DNA from: Pedosphaera sp. | Lineage (GTDB): Bacteria; Verrucomicrobiota; Verrucomicrobiia; Limisphaerales; UBA9464 | Direction of reading: 5' to 3' | Assembly: GCA_009695205.1 (NCBI GenBank) | Contig: SIBK01000049.1 | Span: 1 to 36,455 of the forward strand | DNA: 36,455 bases | Shown here: piece after piece, positions 18,243-25,992 of the stretch | How the letters are laid out: every line of letters starts with the position of its first letter | Position numbering within the stretch: the stretch's first letter is position 1 | Program-made: the position numbers and the translations under genes | Notes under the pieces: model-generated | Databases searched by the model: none | The model's input: the letters and a program-made list of their open reading frames with translations, nothing else | What the model was told of the DNA's origin: nothing

Positions 18243-19262
18243 TCATGCGCGCAGCACGTCGCGGGAGCTCACCCGCTCTGCGATGACCGCCACACAATCG
18301 CCCTGCTGCGTGAGGCAGGGCGCACGCATCGTAATGAGATAGCCGGCGCTCTGAGCGAGAATCGGTTCCGGCACGCGGTCAGGCCGCTCGAGATGATGAA
18401 TGAGGCCGACGGTCTGCCCGCGCTTCACTTTGGCACCGAGATCAATACAGATTTCAAACACCCCCGATTCCGGAGCAAGGAGGTAATCTTCACGGTTGAG
18501 CGCCTGGGTGAGTACGGTCGGAGTCTTGCCGAGATGCTCGCGCGTCTGCTCGCGCCCCTTTAAGGCGCCGACGTGAATGAGCACATTGCGCAGACCCTTC
18601 TGTGCGATGCGATGCACGTCGGCGGGAATCGCTTCGCCACCGCCCAGTTCGGTGGTGACGACGAGTTTGCCCTGATTTTCCGCTTCCACCGGTAGGAGTC
18701 CGGTCCCGGCGATGTCCGCATAGAGAAAGGCAAAGTCGGCGCCCCAGGCGAGCATCGCGGCAAACATGCGCGCACGCTGCGCGCGATCCGCCACGAGATG
18801 CATGGTTGCGCACGGCACAAACTCCATGCTCCGGCCGCCAGAATGGATATCGATCACCACATCACTCAGTGGAAATAAAACATGCGTGAGATAGTGCGCG
18901 ATCTGGCGGGTGACCGGGCCTTCCGCTTCTCCGGGAAACGCACGGTTCATGTTCATGCCATCGAGCGGCGACAAACGCGTGGCGGTCCGTGCTGCAGGGA
19001 AATTTAACGACGGGATGAGAAGGATGCGGCCACTCACGATTTCCGGTGTCAGTTCGCGCGCGAGCTTCATCGCAGCGATCTGCCCTTGATATTCGTCACC
19101 GTGATTGCCACCGAGCACGAGCACGGTCGGACCTTTTCCGTGGGCGATCACCGTGATCGGCACCATCACATTCGCCCAACCGCCGAGGTTGTGGGAGTAG
19201 GGCACCTGCAGGAAGCCCTGCTGCTTGCCCGGTTTGTCGAAATCGAGGGAGGTAATAATCAT
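18243..19262 (-). CDS. AstE/AspA (M14) deacylase, DoeB-like
   Basis: 339 residues with the succinylglutamate desuccinylase/aspartoacylase fold. The zinc ligands are His54 and Glu57 in GGNHGDEYQGQ and His140 in VVIDIHSGG; NMNRAFPGE (residues 104-112) supplies the conserved substrate-binding Asn/Arg. TELGGG near residue 215 matches the catalytic Glu segment, and a C-terminal beta domain follows. The SPLDGMNMNRAFPGE and DIHSGGRSMEFVP segments resemble DoeB, which removes acetyl from N2-acetyl-2,4-diaminobutyrate in ectoine breakdown, but no other ectoine gene is present. It probably removes an N-acyl group from an amino acid or amino-sugar acid. It lies 9 bp after the lyase gene. Subfamily assignment is from pattern only. 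Confidence 0.9.
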   Translation of the reverse strand: MIITSLDFDKPGKQQGFLQVPYSHNLGGWANVMVPITVIAHGKGPTVLVLGGNHGDEYQGQIAAMKLARELTPEIVSGRILLIPSLNFPAARTATRLSPLDGMNMNRAFPGEAEGPVTRQIAHYLTHVLFPLSDVVIDIHSGGRSMEFVPCATMHLVADRAQRARMFAAMLAWGADFAFLYADIAGTGLLPVEAENQGKLVVTTELGGGEAIPADVHRIAQKGLRNVLIHVGALKGREQTREHLGKTPTVLTQALNREDYLLAPESGVFEICIDLGAKVKRGQTVGLIHHLERPDRVPEPILAQSAGYLITMRAPCLTQQGDCVAVIAERVSSRDVLRA

Positions 19263-19271
19263 GGGGGGAAT

Positions 19272-20186
19272 CTAGCTGCAGTGCGCGTCGAGGAATCCAC
19301 AGTCCTTCAGGATGCAGGCGATACGGGATCGAATTTCCTGGTAATCATCTCGCTCCCTGGGCGAAAGCAATTGCCGGCTCGTGCCGAGATTAAATCCTCG
19401 CAACGACATCCCGGCGCGAAAACCTTCGGGGAAATTTATGCCATAGAGCATCGCATTGATGAGGTCGAGAAGTTTGAACTGGATGCGTCTGGCCTCTTCC
19501 CAGTTTCCAGCGATGGATTCGCTGTAGAGCTTCATAATCACTTCCGGAACGACGCCACTGGTGGCAATCGTGCCGCCGTCGGCGCCCATGAGCAGCGCCG
19601 GGAAGAGAGTTTCCTCGGTGCCGGTCAGTATCGCGAAATCAGGCCGCTGCGGTTTGATCGCCTGCACCGTGCAGAGGAACCGTGAAAAATCCCGGCTGCT
19701 GTCCTTGATACCGACGATGCGCGGACAATCCAGCGCCAAGCGGGCGACCACCGGGAGAGTGATCTCGTTGGCGAATTGCGGGATGTTGTACAGCACAATG
19801 TCTATCGGCGAGCGCCGGGCGAGTTCGCGGAAGTAATGTTCGATGCTCTCCTGGCTGACCTTGTGGTAATACGGGCCGGTGATGGATACGGCGGTGCAGC
19901 CAAGGTCCGCGTACGCGCGGCAGGCCTGCAAAACCATCGTCAGATTGGCCTCTGCCGCGCCGGCGAGGATCGGCACGCGTCCGCGGGCTTCTTCCGCGAC
20001 GATTTGAATGACGCGCCTGCGTTCTTCAAAGCTCAGCCGGATGAATTCTCCCGTGCTGCCGTTGGGATAGAGGCCGCTGACCCCCTTCTCGATCAGCCAG
20101 TTGATCATTCGCCGCAATTCGCCTTCATTGATGGAGCCATCGTCGACGAACGGCACCAGGTTCGGAGTATAAATGCCTTGGATCAT
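19272..20186 (-). CDS. DHDPS/N-acetylneuraminate lyase family aldolase
   Basis: 304 residues from the ATG at 20186; the upstream in-frame extension overlaps the preceding gene and is not family-like. It is a class I aldolase barrel with GSTGE at 43-47, catalytic Tyr133 in VLYNIPQ and Schiff-base Lys161 in GIKDSS, the same numbering as E. coli DapA. However, the DapA Arg138 that binds the aspartate-semialdehyde carboxylate is Phe138 here (YNIPQFAN), so lysine biosynthesis is unlikely. The family also includes N-acetylneuraminate lyase, KDG aldolase and deoxy-glucarate dehydratase, any of which would follow an acid-sugar dehydratase. It sits 31 bp after the first enolase-superfamily gene and 9 bp before the DoeB-like gene. 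Confidence 0.93.
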   Translation of the reverse strand: MIQGIYTPNLVPFVDDGSINEGELRRMINWLIEKGVSGLYPNGSTGEFIRLSFEERRRVIQIVAEEARGRVPILAGAAEANLTMVLQACRAYADLGCTAVSITGPYYHKVSQESIEHYFRELARRSPIDIVLYNIPQFANEITLPVVARLALDCPRIVGIKDSSRDFSRFLCTVQAIKPQRPDFAILTGTEETLFPALLMGADGGTIATSGVVPEVIMKLYSESIAGNWEEARRIQFKLLDLINAMLYGINFPEGFRAGMSLRGFNLGTSRQLLSPRERDDYQEIRSRIACILKDCGFLDAHCS

Positions 20187-20217
20187 TGCGGTCGGATTTC
20201 GGATTGATCCTATTGCA

Positions 20218-21399
20218 TCAAACGGGCGCGCGCGAACTGGAAAATAATGTCCGCCCCGCAACCTTGATTTCAACGGCGACCCAATACTTCTTCAAGGCCG
20301 GCCAATCCGGTTCGATGCCGAGGCCGGGTTTGTCGGGTATGCGAACCTGACCATTAGCGTCCGGAAGGATTTTTGCGGTGGTGAATTCGCGTGCGAGCGC
20401 TGACGGCTCAAACGGATACTCGCACAGGTCGTCGCGTTCCAGTCCCGCGTAGGGTTGAAGTGAGGCGCTCAGCGCCAGGTGCGTTGTGAACGTGTGGTTA
20501 ACAAACCGGACACCTTTGACGCGGGCATAATCGGCCACTTGCTTGGCGGTCGTGATGCCGCCGATGCGCCCGGCGTCGATTTGCACGTACCCGAGCCCGG
20601 CATAATCAATCATACTCCGGGCCTGATGAAAGTTATGACACCCTTCGCCGCCCGCCAGCTTTACGGTGGCGCAGCGCCCGGCAAGCCGGTGATAGGCGTC
20701 CAGCGCACCGGAGACGAACGGCTCTTCCAGCCACACCGCGCGACACGACTCCAGCGCCTTTATCCGCGCTTGTGCGGGCGCAACATTGTCCCCCCAGACG
20801 GTGCCGGCATCAACCAGTAGCGCGGTGTCTTGCCCCAAGCCCTCGCGCGCTGCGCGAACGTGATCTGCGTCCTGCTTGGCGGTGCCGCGGCCATACGGCC
20901 CCCAGCCGAACTTGGCGGCTAAAAATCCCGACCGAGCCACACGCCTCGCCGCGCGAAGCGTCTTCTGCGGATCGTCACCAAAGAGCTGTGAAGCATACGC
21001 CGTCTTCGGGTAAGCGCGTTTGTAACCGAGCAATCGCCAGACGGGTTCTCCGAGTTTTTTGCCTAGCAAATCCCATAAGGCGATATCAATCCCCGACAGG
21101 GCGTGATCCGCCTGCAATAAATCAAAACTCTGTTCACGGACGAGGGCATTGATACGGCGGATGTCCACGACGCTTTCCAGTCGTTGACCGAGCACCGATG
21201 CACGGACGGGTTTGCAGGCACTGTGGGACATGGGACAATTCCAGCTCGCGATGGTTACCAGCGGCGCGGCTTCACATTCACCCCAGCCAATCTGACCGCC
21301 AGCCACGACGCGCACCAACAACGCGTCCTGGCTGCCATCGCCGATGTCACGGACCTCGGGAAGCGAGAGGTAGAAAAAGTCCACCGAATCAATTTTCAT
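20218..21399 (-). CDS. Enolase-superfamily (mandelate racemase type) dehydratase, first in operon
   Basis: 393 residues. Active-site residues visible are Lys163 (AAKFGWGPYGRG), metal ligands Asp197 (LLVDAGTVW), Glu225/226 (VWLEEPF) and Glu252 (AGGEGC), and an Asp275-His302 dyad (VQIDAGRIGG, VNHTFTTH) with mandelate-racemase spacing. As in the operon's last gene, KxK is KxG, and both share the GWGPxGR loop, so they are paralogues of one unusual subgroup. The N-terminal domain has a His/Cys-bearing insert (SWNCPMSHSACKP, about 52-64) in the capping loops that contact substrate. It is first in the operon; the 552 bp upstream should hold the promoter. Dehydration of a sugar acid to a 2-keto-3-deoxy product that the neighbouring lyase could use is the natural inference. 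Confidence 0.93.
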   Translation of the reverse strand: MKIDSVDFFYLSLPEVRDIGDGSQDALLVRVVAGGQIGWGECEAAPLVTIASWNCPMSHSACKPVRASVLGQRLESVVDIRRINALVREQSFDLLQADHALSGIDIALWDLLGKKLGEPVWRLLGYKRAYPKTAYASQLFGDDPQKTLRAARRVARSGFLAAKFGWGPYGRGTAKQDADHVRAAREGLGQDTALLVDAGTVWGDNVAPAQARIKALESCRAVWLEEPFVSGALDAYHRLAGRCATVKLAGGEGCHNFHQARSMIDYAGLGYVQIDAGRIGGITTAKQVADYARVKGVRFVNHTFTTHLALSASLQPYAGLERDDLCEYPFEPSALAREFTTAKILPDANGQVRIPDKPGLGIEPDWPALKKYWVAVEIKVAGRTLFSSSRAPV

Positions 21400-21951
21400 A
21401 ACCTTCAGAATTCAAGAGCAAGCACGTCGACCACCGGGAGATCGACAGGCTTTTATGGAACCTATGAGACTCGCGCCAGGAGGATCGATCGCGGCTCGAT
21501 GCCGCCCAGCCTCGTCAGCGTGGGCATTCCGTTCTCAAATGTCGCTAATTTTCCTCCCGTGCGGACGGCGAGAGACAAACGATGCGAAGCCAGATGGGGT
21601 ACGCCGATTGCACATTGGAATCTAAGCAACCTCTAGGTGGCTCACTGCGAGACGTGGAGGATCCACATCCCGTTGCCGAACGGGCCATAGCGGCGACCCA
21701 GCCATCGGCCCCAGTCGCGCGACTTCTCCATACCGTTCTTGTTGAACGGCCCCAGCTGGCGGTCCTTCCCCTTGATCGCGCAACTCTCCCCGTAGCAACC
21801 CAACCACCCGTGCCTGTGAATTCGACCTTGACTGCCCGACAGCCACGGGAAGGCTGTGGAGGCTTGAATATATTGGCGGAATCCTATCTCCCCAGCCGTA
21901 GAGGGCCAAGAATCGATTTCTTCGATGTAACTTGCCTAGGCAGCCATATCA
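21400..21951. other. Intergenic region with operon promoter and possible coding remnant
   Basis: This 552-bp gap separates the divergent operon and receiver/MBL pseudogene, so it must contain both promoters; I see no convincing -35/-10 pair or operator. On the minus strand between about 21840 and 21644 one frame reads RHGWLGCYGESCAIKGKDRQ and, further on, WGRWLGRRYGPFGNGMWILH, ending at a TGA (21644-21646). That looks like the C-terminal end of a lost protein, but there is no start and no recognised family. Confidence 0.5.
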
Positions 21952-23362
21952 ATGAACGCACCTGCAATTCCAAAGGCCAGGATCCTTATCGCAGAGGACG
22001 TCAACATTATCGCCCTCATTATGGCCCGGGCACTGGAGAAGGCCGGCTACAAAGTGGACCTCGCCCACGATGGCGAAGAATGCCTGCGCAAAGCGCTGGA
22101 GGCCGTCCCCGACCTCATCTTGCTCGACATCATGATGCCGAAGATGAGCGGCATTGAAGTCCTCAAGGCTCTCCGCGCCGACCCGCGCACGCGCAACGTT
22201 GCGGTCGTTATGTGCACGGCAAAGGATTTCAAGACCGAGCGCGATGCCACCGCGGAATTGGGGGCGCTGGACTACTTCATCAAGCCGTCCGTCCCGGAAA
22301 TGCTTGTGGAGAAAGTCGGAGCCGTTCTGGCGAGGAGCAACCGCGACGTCGCGAAGTCCAGCACGACCGCACGCACCGCGGCTGTCGAAGCGTATCAGCC
22401 CGTGCTGGACACGACCCGCGCCCACTTCACCCTCTGGGGCACGCGCGGCTCCACGCCTACGCCTGGGGGCGCTTTCAGAGGCACGGCGGAAACACCTCAT
22501 GCATGTCTTTCACCTGCGGGGACGAGCTTCTTATCTTCGACGCCGGCAGCGGTATCCGCGACCTGGGCGTGGAGATCATGGCTGACAAGATCCGCAAATT
22601 GCACCTCTTCATCACTTACACGCACTGGGACCACATTCAGGGCTTCCCGTTCTTCATCCCCGCCTATGTTCCCGGCTTTGAGATCTTCGTCTACGGCTCC
22701 ATCGGCTTCGGCAAGAACCTTGAGGCAGTCTTTCGGGCCAGCTTGACCGCGATTATTTCCCCGTGCAAATCGAGGATATGCACTCGAACCTGCATTTTCA
22801 CAATCTGCCGAACGCGCCCATCGAAATCGGCGGGGCGAAGATCACCTGGGAGCTCTCCCAACATATTCTTGCGACCGTCGGTTACAAAATCGAAACCGCC
22901 GGCCACACGCTAGTGTGGATGCCGGACAATGAGTTTCTTCAAGGCTACACAGGATCGCCCCATGGGCTCACGTGCCAGGATTTGATCCTGGATTTGATCG
23001 TTGCACTTTTTGAGAAAATGATTCTATTCCTGTCCGGTGTGGATGTGCTTATTCACGAGGCGCAATACACGCCCGAAGAATACCCGAAGAAGATCGGCTG
23101 GGGCCACTGCTCCGTTCCCAACGCCTGCCTTCTCATGAAGCTCGCCGGCGTCCGCCGTTGGATCGTCACGCACCACGATCCAAACCATGACGCTGACTTT
23201 CTCGAGAAGAAACTCAATCTCACGCGTTAGATTCTTGAGGAGATCGGCCACCCGATGCCCGTCTCTCACGGATATGACGGGATGGCAGAATACTTGTAGC
23301 TGACGATCAAGCACATCGAGCCCAACCTCGCGAAACTCGATTTAGAGGCCCTTTGGGTGTGA
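21952..23362 (+). pseudogene. Broken receiver (REC) plus metallo-beta-lactamase-fold fusion
   Basis: Residues 1-130 are a complete response-regulator receiver: ILIAEDVN acidic pair, phospho-acceptor Asp in DLILLDIMMPKMSG, Thr in VVMCTAKD, Lys in DYFIKPS. After a linker comes a metallo-beta-lactamase-fold domain of the cyclic-nucleotide phosphodiesterase/RNase Z-like kind (LWGTRGSTPTPGG, then RHGGNTSCMSFTCGDELLIF, DAGSGIRDLG, ITYTHWDHIQGFPFF, LIHEAQYTPEEY, GHCSVPNACLL, THHDPNHDA). Four lesions break it: loss of a G at the G5 run 22465-22469, loss of a G at 22735-22737, and TAG stops at 23228-23230 and 23297-23299, both likely former Gln codons. Repaired length is about 470 residues. It would have been a signalling output enzyme controlled by phosphorylation; its natural partner is the broken gene that follows. 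Confidence 0.88.
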
Positions 23363-23402
23363 AACCAGTGATCTATCCGCTTTCAATCAAGAGGAGCAAG
23401 CA

Positions 23403-24084
23403 ATGAGCACGGAGAAAAGCGACACCGACACCGGCTCGACTCCTCCCGTTCCGTCGCATGCCGGCCGCCTGCGCCGTTTCATGGTTGAGCACACGGTGCT
23501 GATCCTCGCCTGCCTTCTGGCGCTGGGGATTGCCGCGCAGATGGGGGTATCTTAGCTGGCTCCAGAACCGACTCGTCGTAGCCCTGGCAACCCAAGGCAC
23601 CGCCTTGCAGTCGCAGATGCTGCAGGAATTGCGCTACTACTACACCGCCGAGATCGTCGAACGGGTTCATGCCGCGGGAATCGAAGTGACCCACGACTAC
23701 AAGGCCAGGTCTGGCGCCATTCCGTTGCCCGCCACCCTCACCATCGAGCTCTGCGAGAGGATAGGCGCACTGGGCTCGGGCCTTAGCGCACGGTTGTACA
23801 GTGATTATCCCTTTCCGTGGCGTACGAACGGCGGCCCTCAGGGTGAATTTGAGCGGCGCGCGCTCGAATCCTTACGCACGAATTCCAACCTGCCCGTCGT
23901 CGAACAGCAAGCTCACAAAATCAACGGCGCTTGCGGCACAGTGGGGGCGGGAGTTTTGTGCGCCCTCGCTGAAGCGATGGAGCAAGCCGGCAAGAACGGG
24001 GACCTAGCGATGCTTTCAGCCCGACTTACGGAGCTCGACGATTAGTTCGCGGCGCTGAAGAAAGAAATGATGACTGAAATATAG
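23403..24084 (+). pseudogene. Remnant of DUF3365 membrane sensor fused to HPt fragment
   Basis: An ATG at 23403 opens a short cytoplasmic leader and a transmembrane helix (VEHTVLILACLLALGIAAQM). A frame change at the G5 run 23543-23547 then moves coding to another frame. That frame holds a DUF3365/Tll0287-like extracytoplasmic sensor (LQELRYYYTAEIVERVHAAG, HDYKARSGAIPLPATLTIEL, SARLYSDYPFPWRTNGGPQ). At about 23893 it passes abruptly into a histidine-phosphotransfer domain (EQQAHKINGACGTVGAGVL), with the phospho-His in AHKING. Kinase, ATPase and any receiver domains are absent, so a large internal deletion probably joined the two ends of a hybrid histidine kinase. A TAG at 24043-24045, likely from Gln, precedes the last residues FAALKKEMMTEI. 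It begins 40 bp after the receiver/MBL gene. Confidence 0.8.
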
Positions 24085-24151
24085 AGAGTCGTTCCGATGG
24101 GTATCTCGCTTGAGGAATACACCCTGTGGTGAACAAATCAAAAAATCCAGC

Positions 24152-25552
24152 TCACTGAGCCGGCGCCGCGTTTGTAGACCCGTTAGGTGCGACGGACTGG
24201 GAAGCGGGATCAATGACGCTCTGTTGCTTCCACATCATCTTGAAGAGCCAGAATCGATTGATGTCGAAAAAGGTGACGTATGCCATAAATGAAATGAGAA
24301 GAATGGCAAACCCGGTGGTTGCGTATTCCTGGAACCGGAGGCTGACTCGACGGCGAGCCACGAGTTCGTAAATGGACATCATGATATGACCGCCATCCAG
24401 GACCGGGAGAGGCAGGAGGTTGAGGATCGCCAGATTGATGTTGAGCATGACCATGAACTTCAAGGCGAGACGGAAATCGGTCCGCACATCGGCCGCGAGC
24501 TTTCCGAGGATTCCCACCGGGCCGCTCATGTCCTTTGCTCCGATGCCCGTTTCCTTGTGGTGCCACAGTGCAGAAAATGTCTTGCTCATCATGTGCAGGA
24601 CCTCATCAATCTGTTCGAACGGCGTCGGCCCAGGCCGTTGAATTTCGTAGTGACCGCCCGCGAAGGCGATGCCTATCCGCCCGCGCTTCAGCGCAGGGTC
24701 GTAGATTGGCGTCACAGTATTGGTGATCCGCACGGAATTACGTTCGCTAATCAATTCGCAAGGACGCCCCTGCCCTTTGGAAACCAATTCGACGAGATGC
24801 TCCTGGTTGAGCACAAATACGCCATCAAACGACAAGAGTTTGTCGCCCGGCTTCAACCCTATCTTTCCTGCGGGCTTATCCGCCTCGACGAGTCCCACCA
24901 CCGGCCGTTCAAACGGTTCGAGATCGAGCCATCGGAGAAGCAATTGATGGTTGGTGCGTGTTCCGACCAGCGCGGTGAACTGCTTGTTCGCTCGCTCCAG
25001 GGTCAACACGAGGCGGTTGGTCCGAGACGTCAGCACCTCCAGATTGATATCCTGCCAGGAGCGGACTGCAGCTCCGTCGACGGCAATGATCCGATCGCGC
25101 TCGCGAATGCCAGCGGCATACTCACTGGAGCCAGATTCCACGCGGCCGATGATCGGCGGATTGACGAGTACGGGCAGACCGATCACCCAAATGAAGGTGG
25201 CGATCAGAAACGCGAACAGTACGTTCATGAACGGTCCGGCGGCTGCCACCAGGATACGGGAAAAAGGCGACGCCGGCGGCACGGCTTGGTCGGCCTTTCC
25301 TTCAATCGCCTCCGAAGTGACCATCTGCGGCAGCTTTACGAAGCCGCCGGCGGGAATCCACCGGACCGACCATTCCACACCGTCCATCATCCAGGCGAAG
25401 ATTTTCGGGCCAAAACCTATGGAGAATCCGTCAACCCGCATTCCGCGACGGCGGGCCATCCAGTAATGCCCGAACTCATGGACGAAAATTGCCGCTCCGA
25501 AGAGCAGCAACACTTTGGCGACGGTGAAAATCCAACTGAACACACTTTCCAT
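24152..25552 (-). CDS. rseP: Site-2 intramembrane metalloprotease RseP
   Basis: 466 residues from the ATG at 25552, chosen because MESVFSWIFTVAKVLLLFGA starts the first membrane helix; the 30 codons upstream in frame are not family-like. The zinc motif HEFGH is at residues 25-29 at the end of helix 1, and the third ligand motif is in LPLPVLDGGHI near residue 390. Two PDZ domains lie between (about 140-310), with GRVESGSSEYAAGI and AGKIGLKPGDKLLSFDG. RseP cleaves anti-sigma factors and signal-peptide remnants in the inner membrane. A hydrophilic Ser/Ala/Asn-rich tail ends the protein. The gene is intact although it neighbours two pseudogenes. Confidence 0.95.
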   Translation of the reverse strand: MESVFSWIFTVAKVLLLFGAAIFVHEFGHYWMARRRGMRVDGFSIGFGPKIFAWMMDGVEWSVRWIPAGGFVKLPQMVTSEAIEGKADQAVPPASPFSRILVAAAGPFMNVLFAFLIATFIWVIGLPVLVNPPIIGRVESGSSEYAAGIRERDRIIAVDGAAVRSWQDINLEVLTSRTNRLVLTLERANKQFTALVGTRTNHQLLLRWLDLEPFERPVVGLVEADKPAGKIGLKPGDKLLSFDGVFVLNQEHLVELVSKGQGRPCELISERNSVRITNTVTPIYDPALKRGRIGIAFAGGHYEIQRPGPTPFEQIDEVLHMMSKTFSALWHHKETGIGAKDMSGPVGILGKLAADVRTDFRLALKFMVMLNINLAILNLLPLPVLDGGHIMMSIYELVARRRVSLRFQEYATTGFAILLISFMAYVTFFDINRFWLFKMMWKQQSVIDPASQSVAPNGSTNAAPAQ

Positions 25553-25723
25553 GCAGTAATTGGACGGTAGAGGCAGAGGTACGTTCTGGCAACCGGCGGT
25601 GGGAGAAATTGAGCGAACAGCCGGAGAAAGGCCAAACTCCAACGATCGGGAGGAAGCCGCCTCAACTGTCCGGCAAGAACGCCAGATATCCGCAGACCTC
25701 CGGAGATTTGCTTGAGCAATCTC

Positions 25724-25879
25724 TCAGTGCCCAAGGCATCCGTACTTAATGAAGAGGCCGGCGTAAACGGCGAAGCAAACCAGAAGAATCAGCGGGGCGC
25801 CCATCATGGCCTTTGCCGTGCCAATCCCGAGCAACACTGCGAAAACCAGGTAGATCACAATCGGCTTGATCAAATTCAT
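25724..25879 (-). CDS. Small two-helix membrane protein
   Basis: 51 residues from the ATG at 25879 (MNLIKPIVIYLVFAVLLGIG...). It is nearly all membrane: one helix at about 6-26, a short MMGAPL turn and a second helix at about 31-46, ending FIKYGCLGH. An in-frame ATG 12 codons upstream gives a less natural polar extension. I do not recognise a named family. It is co-oriented with and 171 bp upstream of rseP, so a shared transcript is possible. Its clean composition supports a real gene, but short length keeps confidence moderate. Confidence 0.6.
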   Translation of the reverse strand: MNLIKPIVIYLVFAVLLGIGTAKAMMGAPLILLVCFAVYAGLFIKYGCLGH

Positions 25880-25992
25880 GGAGCGGGAGGGTAGAGTTTT
25901 TCGGATGTCTGACAAGTCAAACCCGGGCGGTAGATGGCGGGCATGGGGTTGGTCGAGGAGGGTTTAAGAGCCTGGTCCGGTTATCCGCGCGG

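Noticed and set aside
22460..22475. Programmed frameshift joining the REC and MBL domains
   Set aside because: There is no slippery heptamer or stimulatory structure, and the same gene has a second frameshift and two stops, so mutation is simpler.
24386..25570. Plus-strand open frame of 394 codons
   Set aside because: It is antisense to rseP; its His/Arg/Asp-rich composition is a typical GC shadow.
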